A stretch of 64,000 nt of DNA from Diogma glabrata (lineage: Eukaryota; Arthropoda; Insecta; Diptera; Cylindrotomidae), in NCBI GenBank assembly GCA_963693315.1, contig OY856186.1:97806556-97870555 (forward strand). Direction: 5' to 3'. The position numbers and the translations under genes are program-made. Below are positions 24,356 to 36,465 of the stretch, piece after piece. The notes beneath the pieces are model-generated. The model was not told where the DNA came from. It saw only the letters and a list, made by a program, of their open reading frames with translations, and did not search any database. Position 1 is the stretch's first letter. Each line of letters opens with the position of its first letter.

Positions 24356-24769
24356 GTGTTTTTTTATGTGGAAACAATACAAAATTTCTTTTTACTAACT
24401 ACCAGCGCATTCTATTAGCTGATAGATTAACTATAGAATGGTATGAATAAATCACGGAATGTTTTGAACAAAAAAAATTCCAAATTCTAAAACACCAACT
24501 TTTAAAAATGTATAAGATTGAGGGCTGTTTAAAAATATGACAAATCTGTTTATATATTTCTGCATTTTTCTAACTTTACAGTTCTAACTTTTGAAAAAGT
24601 TTATTTAAAATAATGCTGTTTTTAAATAAAGTACTTCAGTCACTGCCATCGACATATGAGTTTTTTTTAAATTTTACTAAACTTCCTGGCTCTGTAAATT
24701 TGTTCAAATTGTTTTATACATCAAGTTCGAAACAAATAGAGGCTTATACATATACTTACACATAAAATT

Positions 24770-25260
24770 GCACTTTTTTTACATTAATTTACGAACTGTA
24801 CGTAGTGCAAAATTACACAAGAAATTGCGATGTTACTTAAATTAAAAGCGCTTTCAAATGACACTTCTCTAAACTGTGTCATGAATGTTGGTTTTATACA
24901 TTCATAAATTCTTACTTGAAACATCATTGTATTTTAAATTGTAAACTTATTAATTTTTCTATCATGCCGAACTCTAAGTTTTTCAGTCAATCAGGTTCAG
25001 AACAGAGCGAAAAACGCCATGGAAAGACTGCTGTTATTCAAAATTATACAAAAACTGCGCGGTGTAAATTTCGAAAGTAAATGTAAAAATACTGTTGTAT
25101 ATACCGGCCTTTTATTTGATATGCTAGATGATTCGGGAAAAAATGTATATTTTTTATAGCCTCCCTGCAAAACAAACGAAAACAACTCTTTATTAATACA
25201 ATAACCACGCCATTTTGTGTGGATAGGTTAGTTTTAAACGCATCTTAAATTTCATAGACT
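24770..25260 (+). repeat. Dispersed repeat R, copy inside W2
   Basis: The block order matches 8990-9790 and 56540-57720: a GTAGTGCAAAATTAC start, AATGACAC, a TTATTAATTTTTCTATCAT block, AAAACGCCAT, ATTATACAAAAACT and GTGGATAGGTTAGTTTTA. It is non-coding. Confidence 0.75.
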
Positions 25261-26239
25261 CATTGGGTTTATAGTTTATAAGATACTCGATATAATCAGT
25301 CATGTGGTATGCTCAAAAACATGCAGCATATCAATAAGAAATATCTCCAAACCAGTAAAAGCATGGTTCCGAAGACTGAACAGCCTGTACGGTTAATAAT
25401 GCGCAGTACCTAGAAAATATCGAAAGTGGCCGAAAATAAATTTGAAAAGAGTTTAGAACTACATCTAGCGTACTATAATTGGTAATAAAACATTCGTTTG
25501 GCCCAGAAACATGAAACATTCAGTAAGGCTATTTTGTCTGAACTACGTTATAAGAAGTACAGTTATTGTTCAATATGTTATACATAAGTACAGTTTTTTT
25601 CATATTGGAAAATTTGTGTTCAAAAATTCGGTGCATAGTTTCTCGTTTGAGCAGCAATGGCAGTGTGGTTCTCGAAGTTTGCCATTCGTGGCTTCAGTCT
25701 TATAAATACGTAAGTTTTTGTTATTTCCATACCAGAATAATCAGAGTAATGCTTGAAAAAATGACAACGAAGTCGTTCCCAAATAAAGGAATCTGGGTAA
25801 AAAAGGATATTGGGTAAAAAATAATCAAGACGAGGAATGTAGATTGTTTTACCTACGAATGGAAAATAGTTGCCAGAAAAATGTAAAAAAGCACTTTCAA
25901 CAGTTACAGAATTTTTTATTTAAATATTGCAGAACTTTAAATTAAAATAAAAGCGACATTTGCATAATATTTAAGGAGCCATAAGCAATATAATATTATA
26001 ATATAATATTTGATAACTAAGGTTGTAAAGCGTTCTGATATTTTTGGAATTGTCCCGACTTGTGAAAAAAAATCGTCCCGCGTTATAATTAAGAGTCTAA
26101 TTAAAATTTTTTTTTGCGCAGATTTATTTTACTAATTTCTATCAAATAAGCGGCAGCCGATTATTCGGTATCGGCCGATAAAGAAAGCCGATTAATCGGT
26201 AATCGGTAATCGGCAAGTTTGCTTATCGGTGCAACCCTA

Positions 26240-26984
26240 CCTCGATTATAATGATATACCCAGTATGAGCCAAATTCTAACGCGGAACGGGGGTAATTCA
26301 GAATGTATATAGATTTTTTATAGATGTAGTAAAAATAATTTAAAAATTTAATATTTTTTTTAGTTTTATTAAGTTTTTTAGTCTTAAACTTTTAGAAACA
26401 CATACAGACTGGATCATCAAACTTGTCTTTTAAATTTGAAATTAATCCATAATGGCAACTTCATAAAATTGATCACCAAATAGAAGTCAAGCCAACACAA
26501 CTGTCAAAACACAAGTTAAATAATAAAAGTGTGTAAAAATTTAAAAAGTTTTTTAACATTTTCTAGAATTGCTGATTTCATTTAACTTTTTATTAAATAA
26601 TACTTTCGTAATATTAAATTAATGACTTTTATCATATTTGTGTGGAGGTAATTAAAACAAACTCAAAAAACAAATAGACACTTTGAATAATCAATTTTTG
26701 TCATTCAAAAATTTTCAAATTTTTTTTAATATCTTTTGTTTGCCTTGTTTCATGTCGGTTTACTGATATTTAAATTAATATTTTTAGAATAATAATAAAA
26801 AAATTACAGAAAATCAATATTAGTTTATATTTTTATTCCTTAATCTCCAATTTCCTAAGTTATGTTCCTCCAACAGTAGACTGTTGGAGGATCATCTATT
26901 CATGACAATATAGTTGATCTACAAAATATATCTGCTTTGACATATGTTAACTAAAAGAAACATTTATGTTGGATGTGGAAAGTG
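26240..26984. other. AT-rich DNA with one perfect 26-bp hairpin
   Basis: No coding sequence is recognised. TCCTCCAACAGT at 26866-26877 and ACTGTTGGAGGA at 26880-26891 form a perfect 12-bp stem with a 2-base loop. No surrounding transcription unit is evident, so calling it a terminator would be unsupported. Confidence 0.5.
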
Positions 26985-27310
26985 ATTAGAAATCGTGACG
27001 AAAAATAGGAGGCAACAGATGACCGTTTCCGGTGGAATTTCCGTTACACAATTTAGAAAAAGATGCAATTATGTATGATACGAAGCTTATTAGTTTTTGA
27101 GCGATATTGAACAAAGTGGTGACTGTTGGGTGGTCCCTGAGCACCTGTTTTTTCGAAAGCTCAATAACATCCGTACGTGATAATCGATTTTTCAACAAAC
27201 CTTGTAAATAGGCACTTAGTGCGGTTCACAATAGTTCTGCATCTCAATTTCCGTTTTTTCACTTCCGGTAAAATTTTGTTGTTGCAATTTTTTGCATTTT
27301 TTCAGTGTCT
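26985..27310 (-). repeat. Composite LINE-derived repeat, copy 1
   Basis: On the - strand, a fragment resembling the LINE region upstream of the reverse transcriptase (compare 29218-29310) is followed by a tail encoding TDVIELSKKQVLRDH. The same join occurs at 54280-54530 with TDVIEVSNKQVLG. This looks like an internally deleted, non-autonomous derivative of the LINE family that was itself copied. Both copies are diverged. Confidence 0.5.
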
Positions 27311-27499
27311 TTATGCACACAACAGCTTACAATAAAGAAGTGATTATGATGAAACTTATGAAAAAGGTTTCAATTAGTGTAGGAAGATAATAATCAACTT
27401 TTGGGACATAGTGATCAGAGTGGTGGGGAGTTCACCATACAACTCCAGACTTTTCACACTTTGTTTTTAAATTTTGTTGGGAGCAAAAAGACTTCATTC

Positions 27500-27656
27500 A
27501 TTATTCAACTTTAATGACACTTTGACAAAATATGGAGAATGAAATGACAAAGAACTGTTTATGTATTGGACGATACTGGGATAAGTAGGGACTAAATAAG
27601 AGACCTCTACTCCCGAGCACCTGTTTATTTGAAACTTTAATAACATCAGTTTCTAA
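27500..27656 (-). repeat. Copy of the TDVIEVSNKQVLG tail downstream of LINE-A
   Basis: This matches the tails at 26985-27200 and 54280-54370 (shared + strand word GAGCACCTGTTTATTTGAAA). It directly follows the 3' end of LINE-A. A fourth, shorter copy is at 37020-37110. It could be an alternative 3' end of the LINE or an independent short repeat. Confidence 0.55.
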
Positions 27657-29345
27657 TTTTTTTTTTAATAAAAAGTGTTGTGTAGTAGGAATTACAAAAT
27701 GTGTCACAGCAACACATAGATACCTTTTACGACCTAGGTCCCACCACAACATGCGTCTTGAGGTATTGGTGGACGCTTTTTTTTAAATCTTTGTGGATTG
27801 CAGGCACTCGAGACTATTGATTCGGGCAAAGCGTTCTATTTGTACGATGTACACACAAAGAAATCCCTTTGCATTTTATTACTATGACAGTGAGTAATCT
27901 CGACAGTCCGACTGCCTGCACAAACCGATTGACGAGTCAAACGGGGAAAAACTTATATCTTAGGCATTATGGACCTGATTTCATCCACTGCTGGGGACGA
28001 TATTTATAAAAAACAACGAGATCAGCAACAGTGCGACGATGTTGTAGGGAATCAAGATTTAATGTTAAATTTATGATCACCAACAATTCGTATAGCACGC
28101 TTTTGAACAGAGTCCAAAAGAGCTAGGATAGTAAAACTAGTCGAAAAGAGCTAGGATCGTTCCAGAGTAAGTCATTGGATATTGTGACTCCCAATAAACG
28201 AATGCTTTCACATTCGTCTATTTGGTCGTCACACATGTTAATTGAAATGTCGTTGGGAAACTCGGTCTTTGATCTGGAAACAATCAATAGCTGTGTTTTA
28301 GTGGAATTAAAATTGACCAAATTTTTGTCACCCCAATCGGCAACTTTTTTTAGGTCCTCGTTTACATTTATGGCAGCGTCTCTCCGGGCAGGATTTATTC
28401 GTTCATGCATTTTACCCTTTGAAGATAGGGGGACGAATGGCTTGCGCAGTGTACTATCTTCTGCAAAACTATTTATTGGGTTAATAGTGATTTGCAACAG
28501 TTCGTTGAAATAAATTAAAAATAAAGTGGGAGATAAAATTGAGCCTTGGGCTACACCAGCAGTTATTAATTTAGACTCAGAAGAAAAGTATAGATGGCTT
28601 TTCTTCTGAGTCTCTTCTGAGTCGATACCGAGATGTATCGGTTAGACAGAAAATGTTGAATCAACTTCATGACTGCGGGATGAAAACCGTACGCAACGAG
28701 TTTGTTAATCAAGTTGGCATGCCAGATTCGACCAAATGCTTTTGAGATGTTTAATGCGATCACGTACGTTTCACCACCTTTCTCAAGTATGCTATTCCAA
28801 AGATGTGCCACATAGTTCAAGAGATCGGCTGTTGACCTTTTGTTTCTAAAACCGTATTGGCTGTCAGATATCAAATGTTTATCTTCCAAAAATTTTGGAT
28901 ATGTGTGAATTAATATAGTGCTCATATATTTTAGACATGACTGTATAACTCATATATTTTAGACATGATTGGTCTATAATTTGAAATATCACATTTCGTT
29001 CCTTTTTTGAGACAGGCTGGACATTGGCCAACTTCCAGCAGGATGGAAAAATACCAGATTTATAGGATTTATAGAATATTTTGGTGAGAGTTGGTGCAAG
29101 TTGTTTTGAAAATGTTTTTAGAATAATAGGAGGAATGTTGTCCAGACCAGATGCTTTGTTATTGTTTAACACCCATAAAAGTTTTTCGACAATTTTGGGT
29201 TTGAAAAATGAGTATGATTTGTAACAGTTCTTCATTCCAAATTCCTGTTTGTCACTTTCATTAAAATATTTTTTTACTTTTTTTATTCGTACAGCAAAAT
29301 TTATGTCTGTTGGGATACTACAGCTTTCTTTAATGTTTTTATAAT
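27657..29345 (-). pseudogene. LINE-A: 5'-truncated non-LTR retrotransposon
   Basis: In - strand order: the region before the RT (VRIKKVKKYFNESDKQEFG, then NNNKASGLDNIPPIILKTF near 29150), fingers and palm (SDSQYGFRNKRSTADLLNY, then VIALNISKAFGRIWHANLI), a post-RT block (RLLGVTISNDLLWND near 28150) and the C-terminal tail (TRQSVCAGSRTVEITHCHS, QRDFFVCTSYK). The catalytic motif ALDISKAFDR has become ALNISKAFGR, so two key Asp residues are lost. The segment with PQGSVLSP and most of FADD is rearranged, and about 330 bp are missing between WND and LLDSVQKRA. The 3' end is the poly-T/TAATAAA stretch at 27657. The intact protein would copy element RNA into chromosomal DNA; this copy is dead. Confidence 0.85.
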
Positions 29346-29794
29346 TAGCATTACGCGAAATCTATAACATCGACTAGCCATTAAATGAAGTATTTGATGC
29401 ATTTAAGCTCACTCTATATCCAGAATATTTTGTTTCCAGAGTTGTGGTGAAGTCTTCTCATACGGAACTTCTCATACGGAACTTTTCAATAGGCAAACAT
29501 TTTTCGTTTCGTAGAAAATTATTTAAAACTTTTTTTAATGATACAACATTCTTTGTTCCAGATATGTAACATTTTTCCTACTTATGTGTGAATGGCAGAG
29601 ACGTGAATTTTATTTGTATAATTTATTTTAAATGAAAATAAAATACCTTCATATTGAATACTGTGGCATTCCACCTTTAAATACCCTCCTTTCACTGAAA
29701 GAAATCGGTTACTACAACCTCCTTTGTGCCAACCGAACCTTCGCTATTAGGTTAAACGGGTAGCTGTGTTTTCATATTTTGTTTTTCAAGGTAA
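29346..29794. other. Unassigned DNA between two LINE copies
   Basis: It contains a short direct duplication, TTCTCATACGGAACTT twice at about 29456-29487. No protein or element end is recognised. The upstream end of LINE-A may extend slightly into it. Confidence 0.35.
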
Positions 29795-30483
29795 TACATC
29801 CGAATTTGTTTTTTTTTTTTTTAATAAAAAATGTTGTGTAATAGGGTTTAGAATATGTGTCACAACAACACATAAATAAAGACATAAAGACCTAGGTCCC
29901 ACAACAACTGGCGTTCCAAGGTGTTGATGAACGCTTTTTTTAAACCTCTGCAGGTTGAAGCCACCTGAGACTCGGTTGAAGCCACCTGAGGGTTCCGGTA
30001 AACTATTCCATTTGTATGCAGTTCGGACAAAAAAGTCTTTCTGCGATCTGCCAGTATGACAGCGCCCGATCTCGACCGTTTCACTGGTTGCGGTAGCCGA
30101 TTGCCGAGTGGAACGGGGGTAAGAATAAGTTTGAGGCATGATGTAGGTGATTTCATCTGAGCACTGTTGATGACGATATTTGTAAAAAACAACGAGGTCA
30201 GCAACAGTGCGACGATGTTGTAGGGAATCAAGCTTTGATGTCAAAGCTCGATCACCCATAATTCGTTTAGCCCGCTTTTGAACAGGGTCCAAGATGGCCA
30301 AGATGGAAACAGGAGCAGCACCCCAAACTTGACAACAATACTCCATACAGCCGACGAATATAGGACTCTTATAAACATGGAGCAATTGGTATGGAGTGAA
30401 AAATTTTTTGCATCTATTTAGGAGGCCGAGTTTTTTAGACGCGCTTTTTGCCATCGCCATTACATGATCGTTCCAGAGTAAGG
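29795..30483 (-). pseudogene. LINE-B, C-terminal part and 3' end
   Basis: The - strand encodes 224 residues: MAMAKSASKKLGLLNRCKKF, YCCQVWGAAPVSILAILDP, VQKRAKRIMGDRALTSKLD, LQHRRTVADLVVFYKY and the tail RTAYKWNSLPEP. This is the usual post-RT domain of Jockey/CR1-group LINEs. The 3' end is a poly-T run (poly-A on the coding strand) at 29809-29823. The upstream half is at 34312-36465: the Tigger element inserted between WNDHV and the preceding RT-proximal region, at a site equivalent to 28160 in LINE-A. A GGFN duplication (near 29975-30000) is a small tandem repeat in the tail. Confidence 0.88.
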
Positions 30484-30485
30484 TA

Positions 30486-33400
30486 AACGGCTATAATACT
30501 GACATATGATGCGACAAATCCAAGTTTGATCTTGGTTTTTTAATATAAGATATGCTAATTTTACCATAGGTTCGTATTTTTTATATAAATTAGGTTATAT
30601 TTAGTTAATTTAATTAAAAAAAGAATAAATTAAATCCTATTTTAGTATATTATTTTAAATATTTAATAAAATGAAAAAATTGTATCTAATACTGACACTA
30701 TTAAAATTTGTTGAGTCTATTACTGACACTTTTGGTTTTTAATACTGACATATCACTTTAGGATATAGAGTATATAATAGTGTTATTAGGTAATTTTAAA
30801 TATATTTTGAAAAATAAAACAAGTAAGTATTTAGATTATTGAAAAAAATTTAATATTAATAAAAAATAAAAATAAAATATAATAAAAAACAAAACAGCTC
30901 TTAATTCTGGCTACAAAACAGTTAAATTATTATAATACTATATTAGAAAATTTTCACAAATAAAATAAAAGAAAAAAAGCTCTTCTGGCTATCACAAAAT
31001 AATTATATTATTATAATATATAAATAAATAAATACTATACTATAAGTTAGAATATAGTTATATTAGCAAATTTTTACAAATAAAACCAAATAAAAAGCTC
31101 TTCTGGCTATCACAAAATAATTAAATTAATATAATATATAAATAAATAAGTAGTTAATTTAATATATATGGTCCAAACACAAATGTTTACTTATTTCCTA
31201 AAATTCAAAATTTCTGGGACCGAGTAAATTCCCCGACAGTTAAGCAGCTTGGGTTCCGAAATAACTTGGACGATGTCCTGAATTAGATAGAAAAGAATAT
31301 CTTCCTTTTGACGGAAGCTTCATTATTCAAAATCTCTAAAACAATACCGGGGAAATACTCCCCTTCATATCGAATAATTACATAGTTTCCCAGCTTTAAT
31401 TGGTTGATATCTAAAGAAGTGTTATCAATTGGTGGCACATTTTCAATTTTACATTTTTTTACAGTTTGTATTTTTAATTTATTTTTTGCTTCCCTTTTCA
31501 TTTTTTTTTTCTAGTTTCTCGTTTATTTCTTGTTCTTTATCTAATTTTTTTTTAAGTTATAATTAATGTATTCATCTGAGGAAACAATTACAGTCGGTAT
31601 GCGTTTTTGAACCTTTTGAACCTTATCTTTATTAATTTTAGGTTCGGGCCAAAAGAAACTCTTTTTATATGGCGTTTCTATATTTGCCAAAAACTCCTGT
31701 TCTTCTTTTTGAGGAGTGTTTAAAGGTTCAACGTAAACAACATTCGCAGTTTGATGTTCCACAATTCCATTTTCTGTAGGATTTTCTTGACATGTAACCA
31801 TTGACATATTTAAAACTTCACCAACCCCATCAATTTTTTGCCAGAAATGGCCCATCTCATAATTCTCGAATGCCGCATCTAAGTCTATGTTGTTTTTCAT
31901 GTTTTTCAAAGTTGTATCCCCTATTGCTGGAGCAGATATTTCTTGTTCTGCTTCAGCACCAGTTATGGAATTTGAATCTGAATCCTCATTTAAATCAGTT
32001 ACTTTGGAAAATTCTAGGTGTTCTCGCTGCATCTTAAATGTACGATTGACATCAACCCATACATGGTACAAATTTTCATCCTCTTTGATACCACACCATT
32101 TATCTTCGGTTTCTTTAAACGACTTAAGTTGGTTTTTTGATAAAAATGATTCAAATGTTTCCAAAAATGATTTAGTTTTTACCGGAAATGTTGTCTTAGG
32201 TGTTGATGTTGAAACTTGTTGAATCTTTAGCATTTTGTGATAATTAACAGCATTACCTGAAAATGGATATATGCCGCATGTTCGAAAAGCACTTTCAATT
32301 ACTATTTTTGTGGCTGCGTTTGGTAAAACTTGTGCTAATAATGGAGCAAAATCCTCTTTTTTTAATTTTTGCCCCTCATTTTGAATTTTCCATTTGTGGA
32401 CAGCTTTTTTCCATTCTAGTTTAAGAGGCCGGAAAACACCAACATCTAGTGTTGCAAAAGGTGAGTTGCATTTGGGTAAAGTGCAATTAATATAATTTCT
32501 TTTTCCTTGCAAAATTCACTTAATGCTAGAGATAAATGTGAAACATGCCCGTCTAAGAATAAAACTATTGGGAACTTAGCAGCACTTTCTTTTAAATAAG
32601 GGTAAAAGACATTTGCTATATATTCATAAAATACTTCGCCGGTCATCCACCCAGAATCGGAGCAGCCCATTCCCCAACCTTTAGGCATTTTTCGCCCTAA
32701 TGCAAAGGGAATTCTTTTATATTTATAAACAATCATTGGCGGTGGAATATCCCCAGCAGCACTCACCATAATTAGTGTTGTAAGACACTCTTTTTCGTCA
32801 TTGTTGGTCATATTGTAAACAGCTTTAGAACCTTTAGCTGCTAAAACACAAGTTTCTTTCGGGGATAATAAAAACGCGCTCTGGTCGCAGTTGAAAATTC
32901 GTTTCCGATCTGTAATTATATCCATGTAGCTATTCTCCGTAAAATATAAATTAATTTGTTGAAACCATTCACGTATATGGTTCTCTCTAATAATGGCACG
33001 ACTTTTTGTTAAATGTTGAGACACGCGCTCTGAAATATCAGGATTTCTTTTTAAGAAACCTTCATACCATCGCCTACCTGGTCTACCATCTTTAAAATTA
33101 TTATTGCGCTTGAGATGTTTAATTAGAAGCTGCACACTGTCCAGAAGTTGATCTTTGGTAGCCGGAAAACCAGTTTTAGCTATATGTACGATCCAGTCTT
33201 TAATTTTCAATTCTTCTGTAGCTGTTAAAATTGTTGGGTGTCCAATAGCTGCATCAGGATCATATACACCTCTGTGCTTATACAACAATGTTGTTCTGGG
33301 AATATTATATTTCTTACTTGCTGTATAAGTGGACATTCCATTAGCCATACATTCAAGTGCAGTCTTAAGATCCTCCCGGCTATATTGAAGACGCTTTGAT

Positions 33401-34309
33401 TTTGTTGCCATTCTAATAAATAAATATTTTCTTTTACTGACATATACTTGTATATAATATTGACACATAACTTTTAGTGCTTCTATTATAATAAATGAAT
33501 GCTAAAAGTTAAAGTCAGATTTATGTTTACAAATATTTAACTACTTTTGCAATAATTAAACTATGCAGAAAGTATTTAAAATGGAATTAAATAGTATAAA
33601 TTAAAAAAAAAGATTTACAAAACTTAAAAACATAATATTGACATATTTATGGATTTAATACTGAGCTAAAAATGAACCCAATTAGTTCATGTAATAAGAT
33701 TTATGCCTTAATTATTGTGAAATAGTAGTGTCATAATTAGGTCAATAAAAACATACAATATATTAAAAAAAGAATCAAAAATAATTTTAAAAAACAATTA
33801 TATATTTAATTCGTAATAAGAGTTATAAAAATATTATTTCGTGACCTAATACTGACATGTGTGTCAATAAAAGAAACATATAAGTTATTCGTTTGTTCCT
33901 AATACTGACAGAACTATTTTAATTAAAAATCGTATTTAATTCCACTTTTTTAATATTTATACACTTAAATAAATCAAACTAATTAACAAGACAACACATT
34001 TCATTTAAAATTAGTTATTAATTCATACTTACATAGAAATTATTCAAAAAAAATGAAATTTCAAAATTTAAGTCAAAATTTTAAGCTATTCCCAGTATTA
34101 TACCTGCAATCGCGACCACATTTATGTTTCAACTGATTTTTTAAGTATTTTTTATAGAAATTTGCTTTTACAGTGAAAAAAAAGATGCATATTGAATATT
34201 TGAATTTAACTGGAAAATCAAAGCCTACTATATATAAAAAATATTCTTAATAACTGACAAATATGCTGTATGTGTCAGTATTGCCGCCTATGTCAGTATT
34301 ATAGCCGTT
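30486..34309 (-). mobile_element. Tigger/pogo-type DNA transposon inside LINE-B
   Basis: The ends are AACGGCTATAATACTGACAT and its inverted counterpart, with TA duplicated at 30484-30485 and 34310-34311, the Tc1/mariner-superfamily target. The phrase ATACTGACAT also recurs internally (for example near 30715, 30745 and 33850). The element is 3,824 bp and carries one broken transposase gene on the - strand. Flanking LINE sequence joins cleanly when the element and one TA are removed. Confidence 0.95.
31180..33411 (-). pseudogene. Tigger-type transposase, frameshifted
   Basis: The probable start is MATKSKRLQYSRED at 33411, 19 codons inside the longest frame. Numbered from that longest frame (33468), an HTH psq-like domain spans about residues 28-70, a CENP-B/Tc5-type HTH about 80-155, and the DDE_1 domain from about 185. 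The first catalytic Asp is D195 in FNCDQSAF and the second D306 in LFLDGHVSH. The third region, TLDVGVFRPLK, is in another frame: one base is missing where LLQP would be (about 32440), giving a premature stop. The second frame (32512-31541) encodes the C-terminal half (WKKAVHKWK, GIYPFSGNAV). A-run frameshifts near 31510-31560 lead to a third frame with LGNYVIIRYEGEYFPGIV, and another shift leads to LIQDIVQVISEP. The domain order is complete but the gene is broken at least three times. Confidence 0.9.
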
Positions 34310-34311
34310 TA

Positions 34312-36465
34312 CGTTAGGTCATTTGAATCTGTGACACCCAATAAACGAATGTTATCCACCAATTGGTTTATCACACATACTGAATAAAATATCTTTGGGG
34401 AACTCGATCTTTTATCTGGAAACAATCAACAGCTGTGTTTTGACTTTTGGTAGAGTTGAAATTGACCAGGTTCTGGTCACCCTAACCGGCGACTTTTTTT
34501 AGGTCTTTATTCATGTTTATGCCAGCGTCTCTCCGGGCGGGATTAATTCGTACGTGCATTTTACCTTTCGAAGGAAGGGGCTCGAACGACTTGTGCCGAG
34601 TACTATCATCTGCAAAACTATTTATTGGGTTGCTAATGATTTTCAACAATTCGTTGATATAAATCAAAAATAGGGTTGGGGACAATACTGAGCCTTGAGG
34701 TACACCAGCGTTAATTAGTTTAGAATCAGAAGAAAATCCGTCGAAGGAGACCGAAATGTATCGGTTGTATAGAAAATTTTGAATCAGCTTCACAACATTG
34801 GGATGAAAACCATACGCAACGAGCTTGTTGATTAAGTTAGCATGCGAGACTCGATCAAATGCCTTAGAGATGTCTAAAGCGATAACGTATGTTTCACCAC
34901 CTTTATCAAGTATGCTGTTCCAACAATGCGCTACATAGTTTAATAGATCGGTAGTTGATCTTTTGTTTTGAAAACCGTATTGGCTGTCGGTTATTAAATG
35001 ATTTACTTCCAGAAATTTTGAAATGTGTATATTAATAAAATGCTCGTAGACTTTGGATAGGACCGATAGTAAAACTATTGGCCTATGATTTGAGATATCG
35101 GATTTTGGTCCCTTTTTGGGGACGGGCTGGACATTTGCCAACTTCCAGCACGAGGGAAATATACCAGATTTGTAGGATTAGTAGAATATATTAGTCAAAG
35201 TTGGTGCAAGTTCTTTGGAAAAGATTTTTAAAATAATGGGTGGAATATTGTCCCTTCCTGAAGCTTTGTTGATGTTTAGCCTCTAGACGTAAGTTTTGAA
35301 GCTTTCGCTCTGTCAATTTCAGACCTTTCGTTTGAGATAATCTGGTTAGATATTTTGTTGGCCTTAAGATATTGGGATCGATTAGCGGGAGTTTTGTTAT
35401 GAATTCAAATATTAAATGATCTACGTTTGTTTCTAAGTGCCGTTTTGGCAGCTTTCGAATACAAGTATTTTTGTTTGGGTTTTACTATGGAGAAAGGGAC
35501 AAATTTATTGATAGCAAATTGAATGGTTTCTGTAAAGTTTTGAGCAGAAACATTTACATTGTCAGTATAAAAACAATGACGGTCAAAAGGGAAACCATGG
35601 AAAAAAATTTGAAGACCACTCTTATCCATTTTTGAGTAGTGAAATATTTTACGGGGTTTAGGAGCTGTAGTTTTAAGTAAATAAGTTTTGATAACTGATG
35701 AAATTAAATAATGATCAGAATTTTCAATACTACCTGCCGCGACATCGACACTCGTAATATCTGGTATTGTAGTAAGATAGAGATCTAAAAGAAAACTATT
35801 ATCACCGCCATTACGGGAAGTGAAAGTCGGTTTTTTAACAATTTGGAATAGGCCCTGAGACGCGGCAAAAATTTCTGCCAGCTTTCCAATATTGTCAACA
35901 TCGTCGGTCGATTTGGAGAATTCCAACCATGATTTGTTGTGGACGTTGAAGTCATCGGTAACAATAACTTCACAATTAGGGTACTTTGCTCTAATCTTGT
36001 CCACAATTTTTGTCTGTAAATTAAAAAAGTTTGGGTTACGTTTGTTGGGGGACCGGTATAAAGCTATTGTATTGAAGCCGTCACCGTGTAGTTCAAAATT
36101 TGGAAAGCGTGTATACGCAACACTCTTATGAATGAATGCGCATACGCCCTGATGGAGTTTGAAAGCCGATTCGAGTCTATATTTGGAATTAAGCGATTCT
36201 ATAAAGAGAAAATTTTCAGAAACTTGTGTTTCTGTAAGGAATAGAATGTTCGGTTTGTCGTGCTCAAGATGATGTTGCACGTGGTCATGGTTAGCGTTCA
36301 ATCTGCAGATGTTTTGAACATGTATTTTAAAATTTTTCAAAAAAATCGAAAATGGTCGGGTTTAAATTTTTTATTTGATCGGCGTCTTGATTCGATTTTC
36401 CATCTGTTTAACTTGGTCTTTGAAATGGTTGGTCAACTAACGAAAAACAAAAATTTCAAATAATT
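34312..36465 (-). pseudogene. LINE-B, endonuclease and reverse transcriptase
   Basis: A 311-residue frame (36340-35405) is an APE-type endonuclease: ICRLNANHDHVQHHLEHDKP near its start, then FLTETQVSE, DDFNVHNKSW, FLLDLYLTT and NSDHYLI, the usual order. After a disrupted stretch (35404-35142, with NINKASGRDNIPPIILK and one stop) a 219-residue frame (35141-34482) carries the RT: NHRPIVLLSVLSKVYE, QYGFQNKRSTTDLL, ALDISKAFDRVSHANLI with both Asp present, AGVPQGSVLSPTLFLIYI and SFADDSTR. The frame then shifts and meets the Tigger insertion. Upstream of the endonuclease, NHFKDQVKQMENRI may be the end of an ORF1 or linker. With the C-terminal part at 29795-30483 the copy is about 2.85 kb, so the 5' end is probably truncated near 36465. 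It belongs to the Jockey/CR1 group; the clade is not assigned. Confidence 0.9.

Larger units (their letters stand above)
23708..26239. mobile_element. hAT-like element W2, related to W1
   Basis: The left edge TGAGGTTGCACCAACAAAC and the right edge CTTATCGGTGCAACCCTA are inverted relatives of the W1 ends, both with dense CGGCCGAT/ATCGGC words just inside. Bases 24470-24760 match W1 17710-18040. A copy of repeat R (24770-25260) lies inside. The flanking octamers (GTTCGTTG and CCTCGATT) do not match, so these may be ends of two different insertions or the TSD has decayed. Confidence 0.55.

Noticed and set aside
23708..26239. W2 as a fully delimited hAT element
   Set aside because: The ends are related to W1 but the flanking octamers do not match, so it was kept only as a moderate-confidence element.
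26866..26891. Intrinsic transcription terminator
   Set aside because: It is a perfect hairpin but lacks a gene upstream, and bacterial terminator logic does not apply to this genome.
28175..28513. 112-residue + strand frame
   Set aside because: It is antisense to the LINE-A coding region; the - strand carries the recognisable protein.
31801..32222. Two + strand frames of 78 and 111 residues
   Set aside because: Antisense shadows of the Tigger transposase C-terminal half.
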